Source: Glycomyces tritici (lineage in GTDB: Bacteria; Actinomycetota; Actinomycetes; Mycobacteriales; Micromonosporaceae). From it: a stretch of 64,000 nucleotides of DNA. Under the pieces are notes generated by a model. It was given only the letters and a program-made list of their open reading frames with translations, made no database searches and was not told where the DNA came from. The stretch covers positions 263,939 through 327,938 of the forward strand of contig NZ_JAUEMJ010000006.1 of NCBI RefSeq assembly GCF_030403505.1, in the 5' to 3' direction. Position numbers and translations under genes: made by a program. This document shows positions 24,946 through 32,400 of this stretch, in pieces (positions within the stretch are counted from its first letter, which is position 1; each line of letters starts with the position of its first letter).

Positions 24946-25575
24946 ATGAGTGAAAACGGGAAACCGCCGCTGTTCGACGAACGGGCCAGGCGCGAGCTGT
25001 ACCAGCAGCGCGTGCTCGTCCTCGACGGCGCGCTGGACGACGACAACGGGACCCTGCTGGCCACGCAGATGCTCTCCCTCGCCATCGAGAACGCCAACGC
25101 CGACATCGCATTGTGGATCCACTCCCCGGGCGGGTCGGTGCCCTCGATGCTCGCGATCCGCGACGTCATGCGGCTCATCCCCTGTGATGTGTCCACATTG
25201 GCGCTGGGGTTGGCGTGCAGCGCGGGGCAGTTCCTGCTCTCCTCGGGCACGAAGGGCAAGCGCCGGGCCCTGCCGCACGCGCGCGTCCTGATGCACCAGG
25301 GCTCGGCCGGGATCGCCGGCGCCGCCGTCGACATCGAACTGCAGGCCAACGACCTGCGCCACACCCGCGACACCGTGCTCGGCCTCATCGCCGAGGACAC
25401 GGGCCAGAGCGTCGAGCGGATCTTCGAGGACTCGCTCCACGACCGCTGGTACACCGCGCCCGAAGCGCTCGACTACGGCTTCATCGACGCGATCGTGACC
25501 GAGTTCGACCAGATCGCCCCGCACACGCGCCGCGGCATCGGCCTCGGCATCAACCGCGAAGGAGCCTCCGCATGA
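24946..25575 (+). CDS. clpP: ATP-dependent Clp protease proteolytic subunit (active)
   Basis: This 209-residue ClpP-family serine peptidase forms tetradecameric rings fed by Clp ATPases. The catalytic triad is intact: Ser92 in LACSAGQFLLSSG, His117 in ARVLMHQG and Asp166 in LHDRWYTAPEAL. The residues around Ser92 differ from the usual GQAASMGA, so it is a divergent, accessory ClpP rather than a housekeeping one. ATG at 24946 is closely preceded by GTGGAGTC. It overlaps the next clpP-like gene (ATGA). The arrangement resembles the clpP3-clpP4 pair of Streptomyces. Confidence 0.9.
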   Translation: MSENGKPPLFDERARRELYQQRVLVLDGALDDDNGTLLATQMLSLAIENANADIALWIHSPGGSVPSMLAIRDVMRLIPCDVSTLALGLACSAGQFLLSSGTKGKRRALPHARVLMHQGSAGIAGAAVDIELQANDLRHTRDTVLGLIAEDTGQSVERIFEDSLHDRWYTAPEALDYGFIDAIVTEFDQIAPHTRRGIGLGINREGASA

Positions 25576-26159
25576 GCACGTACTCGATCCCCAATGTGAT
25601 CACGAAGAACGACCGCGGCGAGCGGATCATGGACGTCTACTCGTACCTGCTCTCCGAGCGGATCATCTACCTGGGCACGGGCATCGACGCGGGGGTGGCG
25701 AACGCGCTCGTCGCGCAGCTCCTCCACCTCGACGCGGAGAACTCCGAGCGCACCATCAACCTGTTCATCAACTGCGAGGGCGGCGACCCGAGCGCGATGC
25801 TCGGCATCTACGACACGATGCGGTACATCAAGGCGAAGGTCGCGACCACGTGCGTGGGCCAGGCGGTGGCGGTCGGCGCGGTGCTGCTCGCGGCCGGGGC
25901 CGAGGGGATGCGGGCCGCGCTGCCGCACGCGCGCGTCGTGCTCCACCAGCCCGCGGCCCAGGGGCGCGGGACGATCCCCGACCTCATCCTGGCCGCGGAC
26001 GAGATCGTGCGGGTGCGGGCGGACATCGAGGCGATCCTCTCGCGCCACACCGGGCAGAGCGCCGAGACGCTGCGCGCGGACACCGACCGGGACCGGGTCT
26101 TCACGGCCGGGGCCGCGAAGGACTACGGCCTGATCGACCACGTGATGGAGGAGCGCTAG
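25572..26159 (+). CDS. ClpP-like subunit lacking the catalytic serine
   Basis: This 195-residue ClpP homologue has the family's fold, His125 (ARVVLHQPAAQ) and Asp174 (TDRDRVFTAGAAKDYGLID). The segment that is GQAASMGA in active ClpP reads GQAVAVGA, so Ala100 replaces the nucleophile. It should be proteolytically inactive on its own and would act as a structural or modulatory partner for the coupled active ClpP, like ClpR proteins of plastids and cyanobacteria. Its stop overlaps the stop region of the convergent regulator gene. Confidence 0.88.
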   Translation: MSTYSIPNVITKNDRGERIMDVYSYLLSERIIYLGTGIDAGVANALVAQLLHLDAENSERTINLFINCEGGDPSAMLGIYDTMRYIKAKVATTCVGQAVAVGAVLLAAGAEGMRAALPHARVVLHQPAAQGRGTIPDLILAADEIVRVRADIEAILSRHTGQSAETLRADTDRDRVFTAGAAKDYGLIDHVMEER

Positions 26160-26503
26160 GCGGCCAGCGCGTACGCGGAGTTCTGCACGTAGGCGGCGAC
26201 GGACGCGGAGAACTGGAACGCCTGCAGGCGTTCGGCGACGGCCACCGTGAGGTCGGTGAGCGTGAGTTCGAGGGCCCCGGCGACGGCGGCGATCATCTCG
26301 CTCGAGGGGTCCTTCATGCCGCGTTCGATCTCGGAGAGGTACTGGGGGGAGATGCCGGCGCGGCCGGCAGTGTCGATGAGCTTCTCGCCGCGGTCGTGGC
26401 GCAGGTCGCGGAGGCACTCGCCGAGGGCGTCGCGCCACAGCGGCTCGCCGTCCGGGGCGGCGGGGGGCTGGTTCGCGTGTTCCGGTGCAGCAGTGTCGGC
26501 CAT
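26156..26503 (-). CDS. XRE-family regulator of the PopR/ClgR type with ssrA-like C-terminus
   Basis: This 115-residue protein has a helix-turn-helix at about residues 33-85 (IDTAGRAGISPQYLSEIERGMKDPS), nearly the ClgR/PopR signature. The C-terminus ends NSAYALAA; the last five residues are those of the ssrA degradation tag. In Streptomyces PopR activates clpP3-clpP4 and is itself degraded by ClpP through its two terminal alanines. Here the gene is convergent with the clpP pair, its stop overlapping theirs. It is therefore very likely the local activator, removed by Clp proteolysis when capacity is sufficient. Confidence 0.9.
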   Translation of the reverse strand: MADTAAPEHANQPPAAPDGEPLWRDALGECLRDLRHDRGEKLIDTAGRAGISPQYLSEIERGMKDPSSEMIAAVAGALELTLTDLTVAVAERLQAFQFSASVAAYVQNSAYALAA

Positions 26504-26611
26504 GCCTCATCGTAAGTCCGCGGGGGCCGCCGGACCAGGACGTTTCGCCCTGAGCAGAACGGAGATGCTTAGCCCTTGCGCTCAGTGTTCCTCCGCGTCA
26601 TACTTAGCCTC

Positions 26612-26947
26612 ATGGCACAGTATTCGGAGGAGCTCGACGGACTCTTCGTCGCCCTCGCCGACCCCACCAGGCGCGAGGTCGTGCGGCGCCTCGGCCGCGG
26701 CCCCCAGAGCGTCGGCGACCTCGCCCGCGCCTTCCCGATCACCCTTCCGTCGTTCATGAAGCACGTGCGCACCCTCGAGGCCAACGGCCTCATCCGCACC
26801 ACCAAGTCCGGCCGGGTGCGCACCTGCGCGCTCCGGCGCGAGCGGCTCGACCTCGTCGACGGCTGGCTCGCCGAGCAGCGTCGGATCTGGGAAGACCGCA
26901 CCGACAGGCTCGAACGCCTCGTCGCCGAACCGGAGGAGCAGCAATGA
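26612..26947 (+). CDS. ArsR family regulator
   Basis: This 111-residue winged-helix repressor has LADPTRREVVRRLGRGPQSVGDLARAF and the recognition helix ITLPSFMKHVRTLEANGLI. It lacks metal-binding cysteines. It overlaps the following SRPBCC gene by ATGA, a fusion-like pair very common in actinobacteria, where the SRPBCC protein is thought to bind the ligand or act on the same pathway. The start at 26612 was chosen over an upstream in-frame codon because it matches the family N-terminus. Confidence 0.9.
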   Translation: MAQYSEELDGLFVALADPTRREVVRRLGRGPQSVGDLARAFPITLPSFMKHVRTLEANGLIRTTKSGRVRTCALRRERLDLVDGWLAEQRRIWEDRTDRLERLVAEPEEQQ

Positions 26948-27429
26948 TTCCCGAGCTCGACCCCGCACTCGACCTGGGCCTCGAACGCGTCATCCGCGCG
27001 CCGCGCGACCGGGTCTGGCGCGCCTGGACCGACCCGGACCGCTTCGCGCAGTGGTGGATCCCGGCGCCGCTCCACTGCCGCGTCGACCGCCTCGAGGCCC
27101 GGCCCGGCGGCGCGCTCGTCACCCGCATGAGCGAGGACGGGGCGACCTTCACGCCCCACGTCGACGGCTGCTTCCTCGTGGTCGAGGACCGGCTGCGGCT
27201 CGTCTTCACCAACGGGCTCGACAGCGACTGGCGCCCTGCGAACCCCCAACCGGTCGCGATGACCGCCGAGGTCACCTTCGCCGACCACCCGGAAGGCACC
27301 GACTACCGCATCCGCGTCCGCCACGGCGACAAGGCCGCGCGCGACCTGCACGAGCAGCTCGGCTTCGCCGAGGGCTGGGGCGCCGTGACCTCGCAACTCG
27401 CGGCCCTCGCGGAGGCCGAGCCGCGTTAG
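26944..27429 (+). CDS. SRPBCC (AHSA1-type) domain protein
   Basis: This 161-residue protein has the START-like hydrophobic-cavity fold, with VIRAPRDRVWRAWTDPDRFAQWW and FTPHVDGCFLVVEDRLRLVFTNGLDSDWRP. It is coupled to the ArsR gene by an ATGA overlap. Its TAG stop uses the first G of a TA-flanked repeat element, so the natural C-terminus may have been a few residues longer. The ligand is unknown. Confidence 0.88.
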   Translation: MIPELDPALDLGLERVIRAPRDRVWRAWTDPDRFAQWWIPAPLHCRVDRLEARPGGALVTRMSEDGATFTPHVDGCFLVVEDRLRLVFTNGLDSDWRPANPQPVAMTAEVTFADHPEGTDYRIRVRHGDKAARDLHEQLGFAEGWGAVTSQLAALAEAEPR

Positions 27430-27590
27430 GGGGTGTCTGCCCGCTCGCTGCATTGTCGGGGCCTTCGCATACAACACCGGTATGGGAAGGCCCCTTCGCA
27501 GCCTCGGCGAAGCTTGCGAGCAGTCGATTGGCATTGCGACCGAACGAATGGACTCGGATACCGACTCGCCGGGATTCCTCGTACACCCCC
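27429..27590. mobile_element. MITE-like element with 8-bp terminal inverted repeats and TA duplication
   Basis: GGGGGTGT at the left end and ACACCCCC at the right end bound 162 bp, and both ends are flanked by TA in direct orientation. Inside are two stem-loops: GGGGCCTTCGCATAC with GTATGGGAAGGCCCC (27458-27494, one mismatch) and CTTCGC with GCGAAG (27494-27512). No transposase is encoded. The size, inverted ends, TA target and hairpins are those of a non-autonomous transposable element. It also separates two convergent genes and could act as their terminator. Confidence 0.55.
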
Positions 27591-27913
27591 TAATGCGCGG
27601 CGCCCAGTTCGATGAGGAGCACGCCCGCGGCGATGAGCGCGATGCCCGCGCCCATGCGCTTGGTGAGCCGGTCCTTGAAGAACACGCGGGCGCCCACCGC
27701 GGTGAGGGCGACGCCGCACGCGGCCCAGATGCCGTACGCGATGCCGATCCCCATGCCGTGGGCCAGTGCGAGCGTGAGCAGTCCGAACGCGGCGAGGTAG
27801 CCGACGACGACCGCGGGGATCCACCGCTTGCGCCGCATGCCTTCGGAGGCGCGCAGTGACAAGGTCGCGATGACCTCGGCGATGATCGCTCCGGCGAGCA
27901 GCAGCCAGGTCAT
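27590..27913 (-). CDS. SMR family transporter subunit (2 of 2)
   Basis: This 107-residue four-helix small multidrug resistance protein has the essential Glu13 in TM1 (AGAIIAEVIATLSLR) and the TM3 signature IAYGIWAACGVALTA. It is coupled by ATGA to the first subunit. Paired SMR proteins form heterodimers of opposite topology that export cationic drugs or guanidinium-like metabolites. Its stop codon lies exactly at the border of the MITE-like element. Confidence 0.92.
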   Translation of the reverse strand: MTWLLLAGAIIAEVIATLSLRASEGMRRKRWIPAVVVGYLAAFGLLTLALAHGMGIGIAYGIWAACGVALTAVGARVFFKDRLTKRMGAGIALIAAGVLLIELGAAH

Positions 27914-28266
27914 CGCGCCACCTCCGCCACTGCCGGCTCGGCCTGGTCACTGTGGCTGCCGGTCTCGACCATGACCACACCGGCGATCACGAAGGCGATG
28001 CCGATGCCGATGAGCAGCGTGAACGGCTCGTCGAAGAGCAGCGTGCCGAACACCGCGGTCAGGGCGACGCCCGAGGCGGCCCAGATGCCGTAGACCACGC
28101 CGATCGGCGCGCCCATGCGCAGCAGCGCGGCGAGCGCGACGAACGCGCCGATATAGCCGGCCACGGCGAGCGCCGACCACCAAGGGGTGTCGATCGCGGC
28201 CCGCAATGACAGCGCCGCCCCCACCTCGGCGGCGATCGCGAGCGCCAGCAATGTCCATTTCCTCAT
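27910..28266 (-). CDS. SMR family transporter subunit (1 of 2)
   Basis: This 118-residue SMR protein has Glu14 in TM1 (LAIAAEVGAALSLR), VVYGIWAASGVALTA in TM3 and a short hydrophilic C-terminal tail absent from its partner. That length difference between partners is typical of paired SMRs. It is divergent from a TetR gene with an operator-like palindrome between, so drug-induced derepression is likely. Confidence 0.92.
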   Translation of the reverse strand: MRKWTLLALAIAAEVGAALSLRAAIDTPWWSALAVAGYIGAFVALAALLRMGAPIGVVYGIWAASGVALTAVFGTLLFDEPFTLLIGIGIAFVIAGVVMVETGSHSDQAEPAVAEVAR

Positions 28267-28323
28267 TCGGCCTCCTCAGTCCCGAGCCGCCTGCGCGGCC
28301 CCGGGGACGACGCTACACGACAG

Positions 28324-28339
28324 TTGGTCATGCGACCAA
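28324..28339. promoter_or_regulatory. TetR operator of the SMR pair
   Basis: TTGGTC-ATGC-GACCAA is a perfect palindrome between the divergent SMR and TetR genes. An extra half-site in the same register follows at 28345-28353 (GCGACCAAG), making a direct repeat of GCGACCAAGTC. Confidence 0.75.
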
Positions 28340-28383
28340 GTCTGGCGACCAAGTCATTCGCTCAACACTGCTAGCATGGGCGC

Positions 28384-28995
28384 ATGAGCACTGAACCCGG
28401 CACCGCGCGCCGCAGCCTCAACGAGCGGCGGCAGCAGCTCCTGGACGCGGCGGTCGAGGTCATGAGCGAACGCGGGGTCGCCGCCACCACCACCAGGGCG
28501 ATCACCGAGGCCGCCGGGGTGCCGCAGGGCATGTTCCACTACTGCTTCGACTCCAAGAGCGCACTCCTGCGCGACCTGCTCGAACGCGAATGCGAGACCG
28601 CACTCGCGGCGGCATGGCAGCTCGACCCCGGCACCGACACCTTCACCGGGGGCCTGGCGAAGGCGGTACAGACCCAGCTCGCCCGGGTGCGGACCGCACC
28701 CGGCCCCTACCTCGTGCTCGCCGAGCTCACCGTGGCCGCCCGCACCGACCCCGAACTGCTCGAACTCAGCCGGTGGGAACGACGCCAGTACGTCGACCTC
28801 GTCAAGGGCCAGTTGCAGCGCTGGAAGCTCGACCTCCCCGAGGCCGAACTGGAGTCGCTGGCGGTCGTGATCATCGCCGGGATCGAAGGGCTCACCGACG
28901 CCTGGCTCACGACCCGCGACGACGAGGCCGGCGTCGCCGCGGCCGAACTCTTCGCGAGCGGCATCGGCGCGCTCGTCGAGGCCCGTCTCACATAA
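28384..28995 (+). CDS. TetR family regulator of the SMR pair
   Basis: This 203-residue repressor has a helix-turn-helix at about residues 14-62 (VAATTTRAITEAAGVPQGMFHYCFDSKSALLRDLL) and a C-terminal domain with ELTVAARTDPELLELSRWERRQYVDLV. It is divergent from the SMR exporter genes and probably represses them and itself through the intervening palindrome. Inducer unknown, presumably an exported cation. Confidence 0.9.
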   Translation: MSTEPGTARRSLNERRQQLLDAAVEVMSERGVAATTTRAITEAAGVPQGMFHYCFDSKSALLRDLLERECETALAAAWQLDPGTDTFTGGLAKAVQTQLARVRTAPGPYLVLAELTVAARTDPELLELSRWERRQYVDLVKGQLQRWKLDLPEAELESLAVVIIAGIEGLTDAWLTTRDDEAGVAAAELFASGIGALVEARLT

Positions 28996-29015
28996 ACCGT
29001 TGGGCGGCAACGGCT

Positions 29016-29762
29016 CTAGGAGTCGACGGGTCCGGTTGCGCGCGCGATGCGGGCGGCGATGCCGTCCAGAACCAGCTCGAGCCCGGCGTCGAAGTGCGCC
29101 CGCGGCTCCTCGGCGCAGCCCGACTCGTAGAGGTACCGCTCGTACACGGGGAACCGGCCGGTCGCGAGCATCCACTGCAGCTGCGGGCCCAGCGCCTCGC
29201 GGACCTCTTCGCGGCTGCTCGCCCGGCTGACCTGCTGCAGATCGGCCAGGGCGACCTCGTCGCCGACCGTGCCGTGCACGAAGGCCGCGACCGTGCGGGT
29301 CGCCGTCATCATCGCCTCGGTGCCGAGGCCGAGCCCGTCGAGGGAGGCCAGCGCCCGGTCGATCGCCGCGAGCCGGTTGGGGGTGGGGGTCATCGTCACG
29401 TGCGGCGGGAGCTCGGCGAGCCAGCGGTGGCGGTGCATCATGTCGCGGGTCTGCACGGCGTACTCGCGCAGGACCTCCCGCCAGGGGCCGGAGGGGACGT
29501 CGAGTTCGGCGTAGACCTCGTTGACCATGAGCGCGAACAGGTCGTCCTTGCCGTCGACGAACCGGTAGGCGGCCATCGGCGCGGCGTCGAGCTCGGCCGC
29601 GAGCGTGCGCATGGTGACGGCGCACAGGCCCTTCTCGTCGGCGATCGCGACCGCCTTGGCGGCGATGCGGGCGCCGCTGAGGCGCTGCCGGGGCGTGCGG
29701 GCGGGGCGCTCGAGCCGCTCCCAGAGCGTGACCGGCCCGTCCTCGGTCGCCTTCTCCGCCAT
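29016..29762 (-). CDS. TetR family regulator of the Old Yellow Enzyme gene
   Basis: This 248-residue TetR_C-type repressor has an N-terminal extension of about 25 residues and the helix-turn-helix VTMRTLAAELDAAPMAAYRFVDGKDDLFALMV. It is divergent from the OYE gene across 100 bp that hold a 33-bp palindrome. It likely responds to an electrophile, quinone or other OYE substrate, by analogy with NemR-type control. Confidence 0.9.
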   Translation of the reverse strand: MAEKATEDGPVTLWERLERPARTPRQRLSGARIAAKAVAIADEKGLCAVTMRTLAAELDAAPMAAYRFVDGKDDLFALMVNEVYAELDVPSGPWREVLREYAVQTRDMMHRHRWLAELPPHVTMTPTPNRLAAIDRALASLDGLGLGTEAMMTATRTVAAFVHGTVGDEVALADLQQVSRASSREEVREALGPQLQWMLATGRFPVYERYLYESGCAEEPRAHFDAGLELVLDGIAARIARATGPVDS

Positions 29763-29818
29763 GCGCTCGCCTCCTCGTTCCGACTCACACCGTAGCAGTG
29801 GTGGACGGCGTATCTTCA

Positions 29819-29851
29819 GTGTACGTTGTATTCCAGGGATACAACGTACAC
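29819..29851. promoter_or_regulatory. 33-bp palindromic operator upstream of the OYE gene
   Basis: GTGTACGTTGTAT and ATACAACGTACAC are perfect 13-bp arms around TCCAGGG. The right arm ends immediately before the AAGGAG ribosome binding site of the OYE gene, so a bound repressor would block transcription. Confidence 0.88.
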
Positions 29852-29864
29852 AAGGAGATCACCC

Positions 29865-30989
29865 GTGAACGACAGCCGCACCGCCACCGCGGAACGAGCC
29901 GCGCAACTGCTCGCCCGCCCCTACGCCATCAACGGCCTCGAACTGCGCAACCGCGTCGTCATGGCACCGATGACCAGGGAGTTCTCGCCCGGAGGCGTGC
30001 CGACCGCCGACGTCGCGGCGTACTACGCCCGCCGGGCCGCGGGCGGCGTCGGCCTCATCGTCACCGAGGGCACCTACGTCGGTCACGAGTCGACCTGGGC
30101 GAGCGACAACGTCCCGCGCTTCCACGGTGAGGAGCAGCTCGCGGGCTGGCAGCGGGTCGCCGAGGCCGTCCACGACGCGGGCGGCACGATCGTTCCGCAG
30201 CTGTGGCACGTCGGCGCCACGCGCGACCCCGGCACCGGCCCGGTGCCGGACGCCGACGTGCTCAGCCCCTCGGGCCTGGGCGTCGACGGATCGCCGAAGG
30301 GCCGGGCGATGACCCAGGACGACATCGACGCGGTGGTCGCGGCCTTCGCCGAGAGCGCCGCCGCCGCCGAGCGGCTCGGCTTCGACGGCGTCGAGATCCA
30401 CGGCGCCCACGGCTACCTCATCGACGAGTTCCTGTGGGAGGGCACCAACCGCCGCACCGACGCCTACGGCGGCGACCTGGCCTCGCGCACCCGCTTCGCC
30501 GCCGAGGTCGTCGCGGCCGTCCGCGCCGCGGTCTCGCCGCAGTTCCCGGTGAACTTCCGGTTCTCCCAGTGGAAGGGCGGCGCCTACGACGCCCGCCTCG
30601 CCCAGACCCCCGGCGAGCTCGAACAGCTCCTCGCGCCGCTGGCCGAAGCCGGCGTGGACGCCTTCCACGCCTCCACCCGCCGCTACTGGCTGCCCGAGTT
30701 CGACGGCAGCGACCTCAACCTGGCCGGCTGGACCAAGCAGCTCACCGGCAGGCCCGTCATCTCCGTCGGCTCGGTCGGCCTCGACAAGGAGTTCATGGGC
30801 CCTGAGGGCATGGCTTTCCAGCCCGGCACCACCGGCATCGAGAAGCTCCTGGACCGCATGGAGAACGACGAGTTCGACATGATCGCCGTCGGCCGCAGCC
30901 TCATCGCCGACCCCGACTGGCCCGCCCGTATCGCCAAGGGCGAGCAGACCAACCCGTTCAGCGCCCAGCTCCTGGGCGCGCTCGACTAG
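29865..30989 (+). CDS. NADH:flavin oxidoreductase (Old Yellow Enzyme family)
   Basis: This 374-residue FMN-dependent ene-reductase has NRVVMAPMTREFS at the barrel start, GGVGLIVTEGTYVGH, VPQLWHVG, and GFDGVEIHGAHGYLIDEFLWEGTNRRTDAYGG with the substrate-binding His pair region. DMIAVGRSLIADPDW ends the barrel. GTG at 29865 follows AAGGAG at seven bases. Such enzymes reduce alpha,beta-unsaturated carbonyls, quinones or nitro compounds. It is under a dedicated TetR repressor. Confidence 0.92.
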   Translation: MNDSRTATAERAAQLLARPYAINGLELRNRVVMAPMTREFSPGGVPTADVAAYYARRAAGGVGLIVTEGTYVGHESTWASDNVPRFHGEEQLAGWQRVAEAVHDAGGTIVPQLWHVGATRDPGTGPVPDADVLSPSGLGVDGSPKGRAMTQDDIDAVVAAFAESAAAAERLGFDGVEIHGAHGYLIDEFLWEGTNRRTDAYGGDLASRTRFAAEVVAAVRAAVSPQFPVNFRFSQWKGGAYDARLAQTPGELEQLLAPLAEAGVDAFHASTRRYWLPEFDGSDLNLAGWTKQLTGRPVISVGSVGLDKEFMGPEGMAFQPGTTGIEKLLDRMENDEFDMIAVGRSLIADPDWPARIAKGEQTNPFSAQLLGALD

Positions 30990-30998
30990 ACCGGGGGA

Positions 30999-31031
30999 GT
31001 TCGGCGCCCGCGATGAATCCGGGCGCCGAAC
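30999..31031 (+). terminator. terminator of the OYE gene
   Basis: GTTCGGCGCCCG and CGGGCGCCGAAC form a perfect 12-bp stem with a 9-nt loop, ten bases after the stop. Confidence 0.75.
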
Positions 31032-31078
31032 CTCGTCTCCACGGGAAGAGCCTCCACACGATCCGGAAGCAGGCACCC

Positions 31079-31645
31079 ATGGCACCAGTACAGGCGAACA
31101 TCTCGATGTCGATCGACGGCTTCGTCACCGGGCCCGACATCAACGCCCACCCGGGGCTCGGCAGGGGCGGCGAGGTCCTGCACGACTGGATCTGGGCCGA
31201 CGACTCCGCCAAGGCCATGGCCTGGAACCTCTTCGACCCGGCGGGCGCGGTCGTGACCAGTCGGAAGGTCTACGAGGACACGGGCGGCTGGGGCGAGACC
31301 GGCTTCTACGGGATGCCGGTCTTCGTCGTGACCCACCGCGCCGAAGCCCCTGTCGCGAAGGGGGACACCACGTTCACGTTCGTCACCGAAGGGGTCGAAG
31401 CGGCCGTCGCGCAGGCGAAGGCCGCGGCCGGGGCGCGGAAGGTGCACGTGATGGGCGGCGCGAGCATCATCCAGCAGGGACTGAACGCGGGCGTGATCGA
31501 CGAGCTGCACCTGCACGTGGCCCCGGTGATCCTCGGCGACGGCACCCCGCTCTTCGCCCATCTGGGCGGCCCGATCGCCTTGGAGCGCATCGAGACCGTC
31601 GACTCCGAACGGGCCGTCCACCTGCGGTACAAAGTGCTGAGGTGA
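31079..31645 (+). CDS. dihydrofolate reductase / RibD_C family protein
   Basis: This 188-residue protein has the DHFR-like fold of the RibD C-terminal domain: ANISMSIDGFVTGPD at the first strand, GAVVTSRKVYED, KVHVMGGASIIQQGL (the NADPH-binding GG motif) and ELHLHVAPVILGDGTPLF. Members reduce pterin- or pyrimidine-like substrates with NADPH, but most stand-alone forms, including this one, have no proven substrate. It follows the OYE gene after a terminator and is convergent with a TetR gene. Confidence 0.9.
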   Translation: MAPVQANISMSIDGFVTGPDINAHPGLGRGGEVLHDWIWADDSAKAMAWNLFDPAGAVVTSRKVYEDTGGWGETGFYGMPVFVVTHRAEAPVAKGDTTFTFVTEGVEAAVAQAKAAAGARKVHVMGGASIIQQGLNAGVIDELHLHVAPVILGDGTPLFAHLGGPIALERIETVDSERAVHLRYKVLR

Positions 31646-31655
31646 CCGTCGACCC

Positions 31656-32255
31656 TCAATCGGATTCGGCGGCGCCTTCGTCTGCGCCGCTCATGAGGGT
31701 GAGGGCGTTTCGGAGCCCTTCCTCAAGGACCTCGTCGGCGAGCTTCCGGTCGGCCAGCGCGCGGGAGAGCTGCAGCGTTCCGATCATCCCGGCGTAGATG
31801 CTGAGCACCCTCGCGCGGGCCGACCGCGGGTCGTGCGGCGCCAGGCGGGCGGCGAAGTCCTCGATGAAGGCCACCAGGCCCTCGGTGTAGGCCTCCTTGG
31901 TGGCGTCGGTGCAGCGGCCGATCTCGTCCAGCAGGGCGGCGGACGGGCAGCCGAGCCCGGGATTGTCGCGGTGCCCCACCGAGAGGTACTCGCGGACGAG
32001 GTGCTCGACGCCGGCGCGGCCGGGCGGCAGCTCGCCGAGGCTCTCGCGCTGCGCCTGCAGTTCGTGGGACACGGCCGTGGCGACCAGGTCGTCCTTCGAC
32101 TCGAAATGGGCGTAGAACGCGCCGTTGGTCAGGCCCGCGTCGGTCATCAGGGTGGCGACACCCGATCCGTCGATGCCGTCGGTCTTGAGTCGGCGTCCGG
32201 CGGCCTCGATGATCCGCTGCCGCGTCGCCTGCTTGTGCTCCTTGCCGTACCGCAT
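31656..32255 (-). CDS. TetR family regulator of the SDR pair
   Basis: This 199-residue repressor starts MRYGKEHKQATRQRIIEAAG and carries SGVATLMTDAGLTNGAFYAHFESKDDLVATAV, a TetR/AcrR helix-turn-helix. It belongs to the group with a LGCPSAAL motif in the ligand domain. It is divergent from a broken SDR gene, and copies of one operator-like sequence occur both there and beside the intact SDR gene at 34 kb, so it probably controls both. Confidence 0.9.
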   Translation of the reverse strand: MRYGKEHKQATRQRIIEAAGRRLKTDGIDGSGVATLMTDAGLTNGAFYAHFESKDDLVATAVSHELQAQRESLGELPPGRAGVEHLVREYLSVGHRDNPGLGCPSAALLDEIGRCTDATKEAYTEGLVAFIEDFAARLAPHDPRSARARVLSIYAGMIGTLQLSRALADRKLADEVLEEGLRNALTLMSGADEGAAESD

Positions 32256-32305
32256 CGCATCCCCTTCACCGTGCCCGCTGACGGTTGCCGTCGTACCCCT
32301 TAGAG

Positions 32306-32330
32306 AGTACGACCATAATTTAAATTTCGG
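32306..32330. promoter_or_regulatory. operator repeat 1 of the SDR regulon
   Basis: AGTACGACCATAAT-TTAAATTTCGG. A second copy lies 61 bp downstream, and a 19-bp part of this copy (GAGAGTACGACCATAATTT) recurs inverted at 34130-34148. AT-rich, unlike its surroundings. Confidence 0.75.
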
Positions 32331-32366
32331 GAAATCCTTGCCCGGTAGTCGCCGAAGTCATATGGT

Positions 32367-32391
32367 AGTACGAACGTAATATAAATTTCGG
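32367..32391. promoter_or_regulatory. operator repeat 2 of the SDR regulon
   Basis: AGTACGAACGTAAT-ATAAATTTCGG, 22 of 25 bases identical to the first copy and in the same orientation. It ends within the GGAGG ribosome binding site of the broken SDR gene. Confidence 0.75.
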
Positions 32392-32400
32392 AGGTTCATG

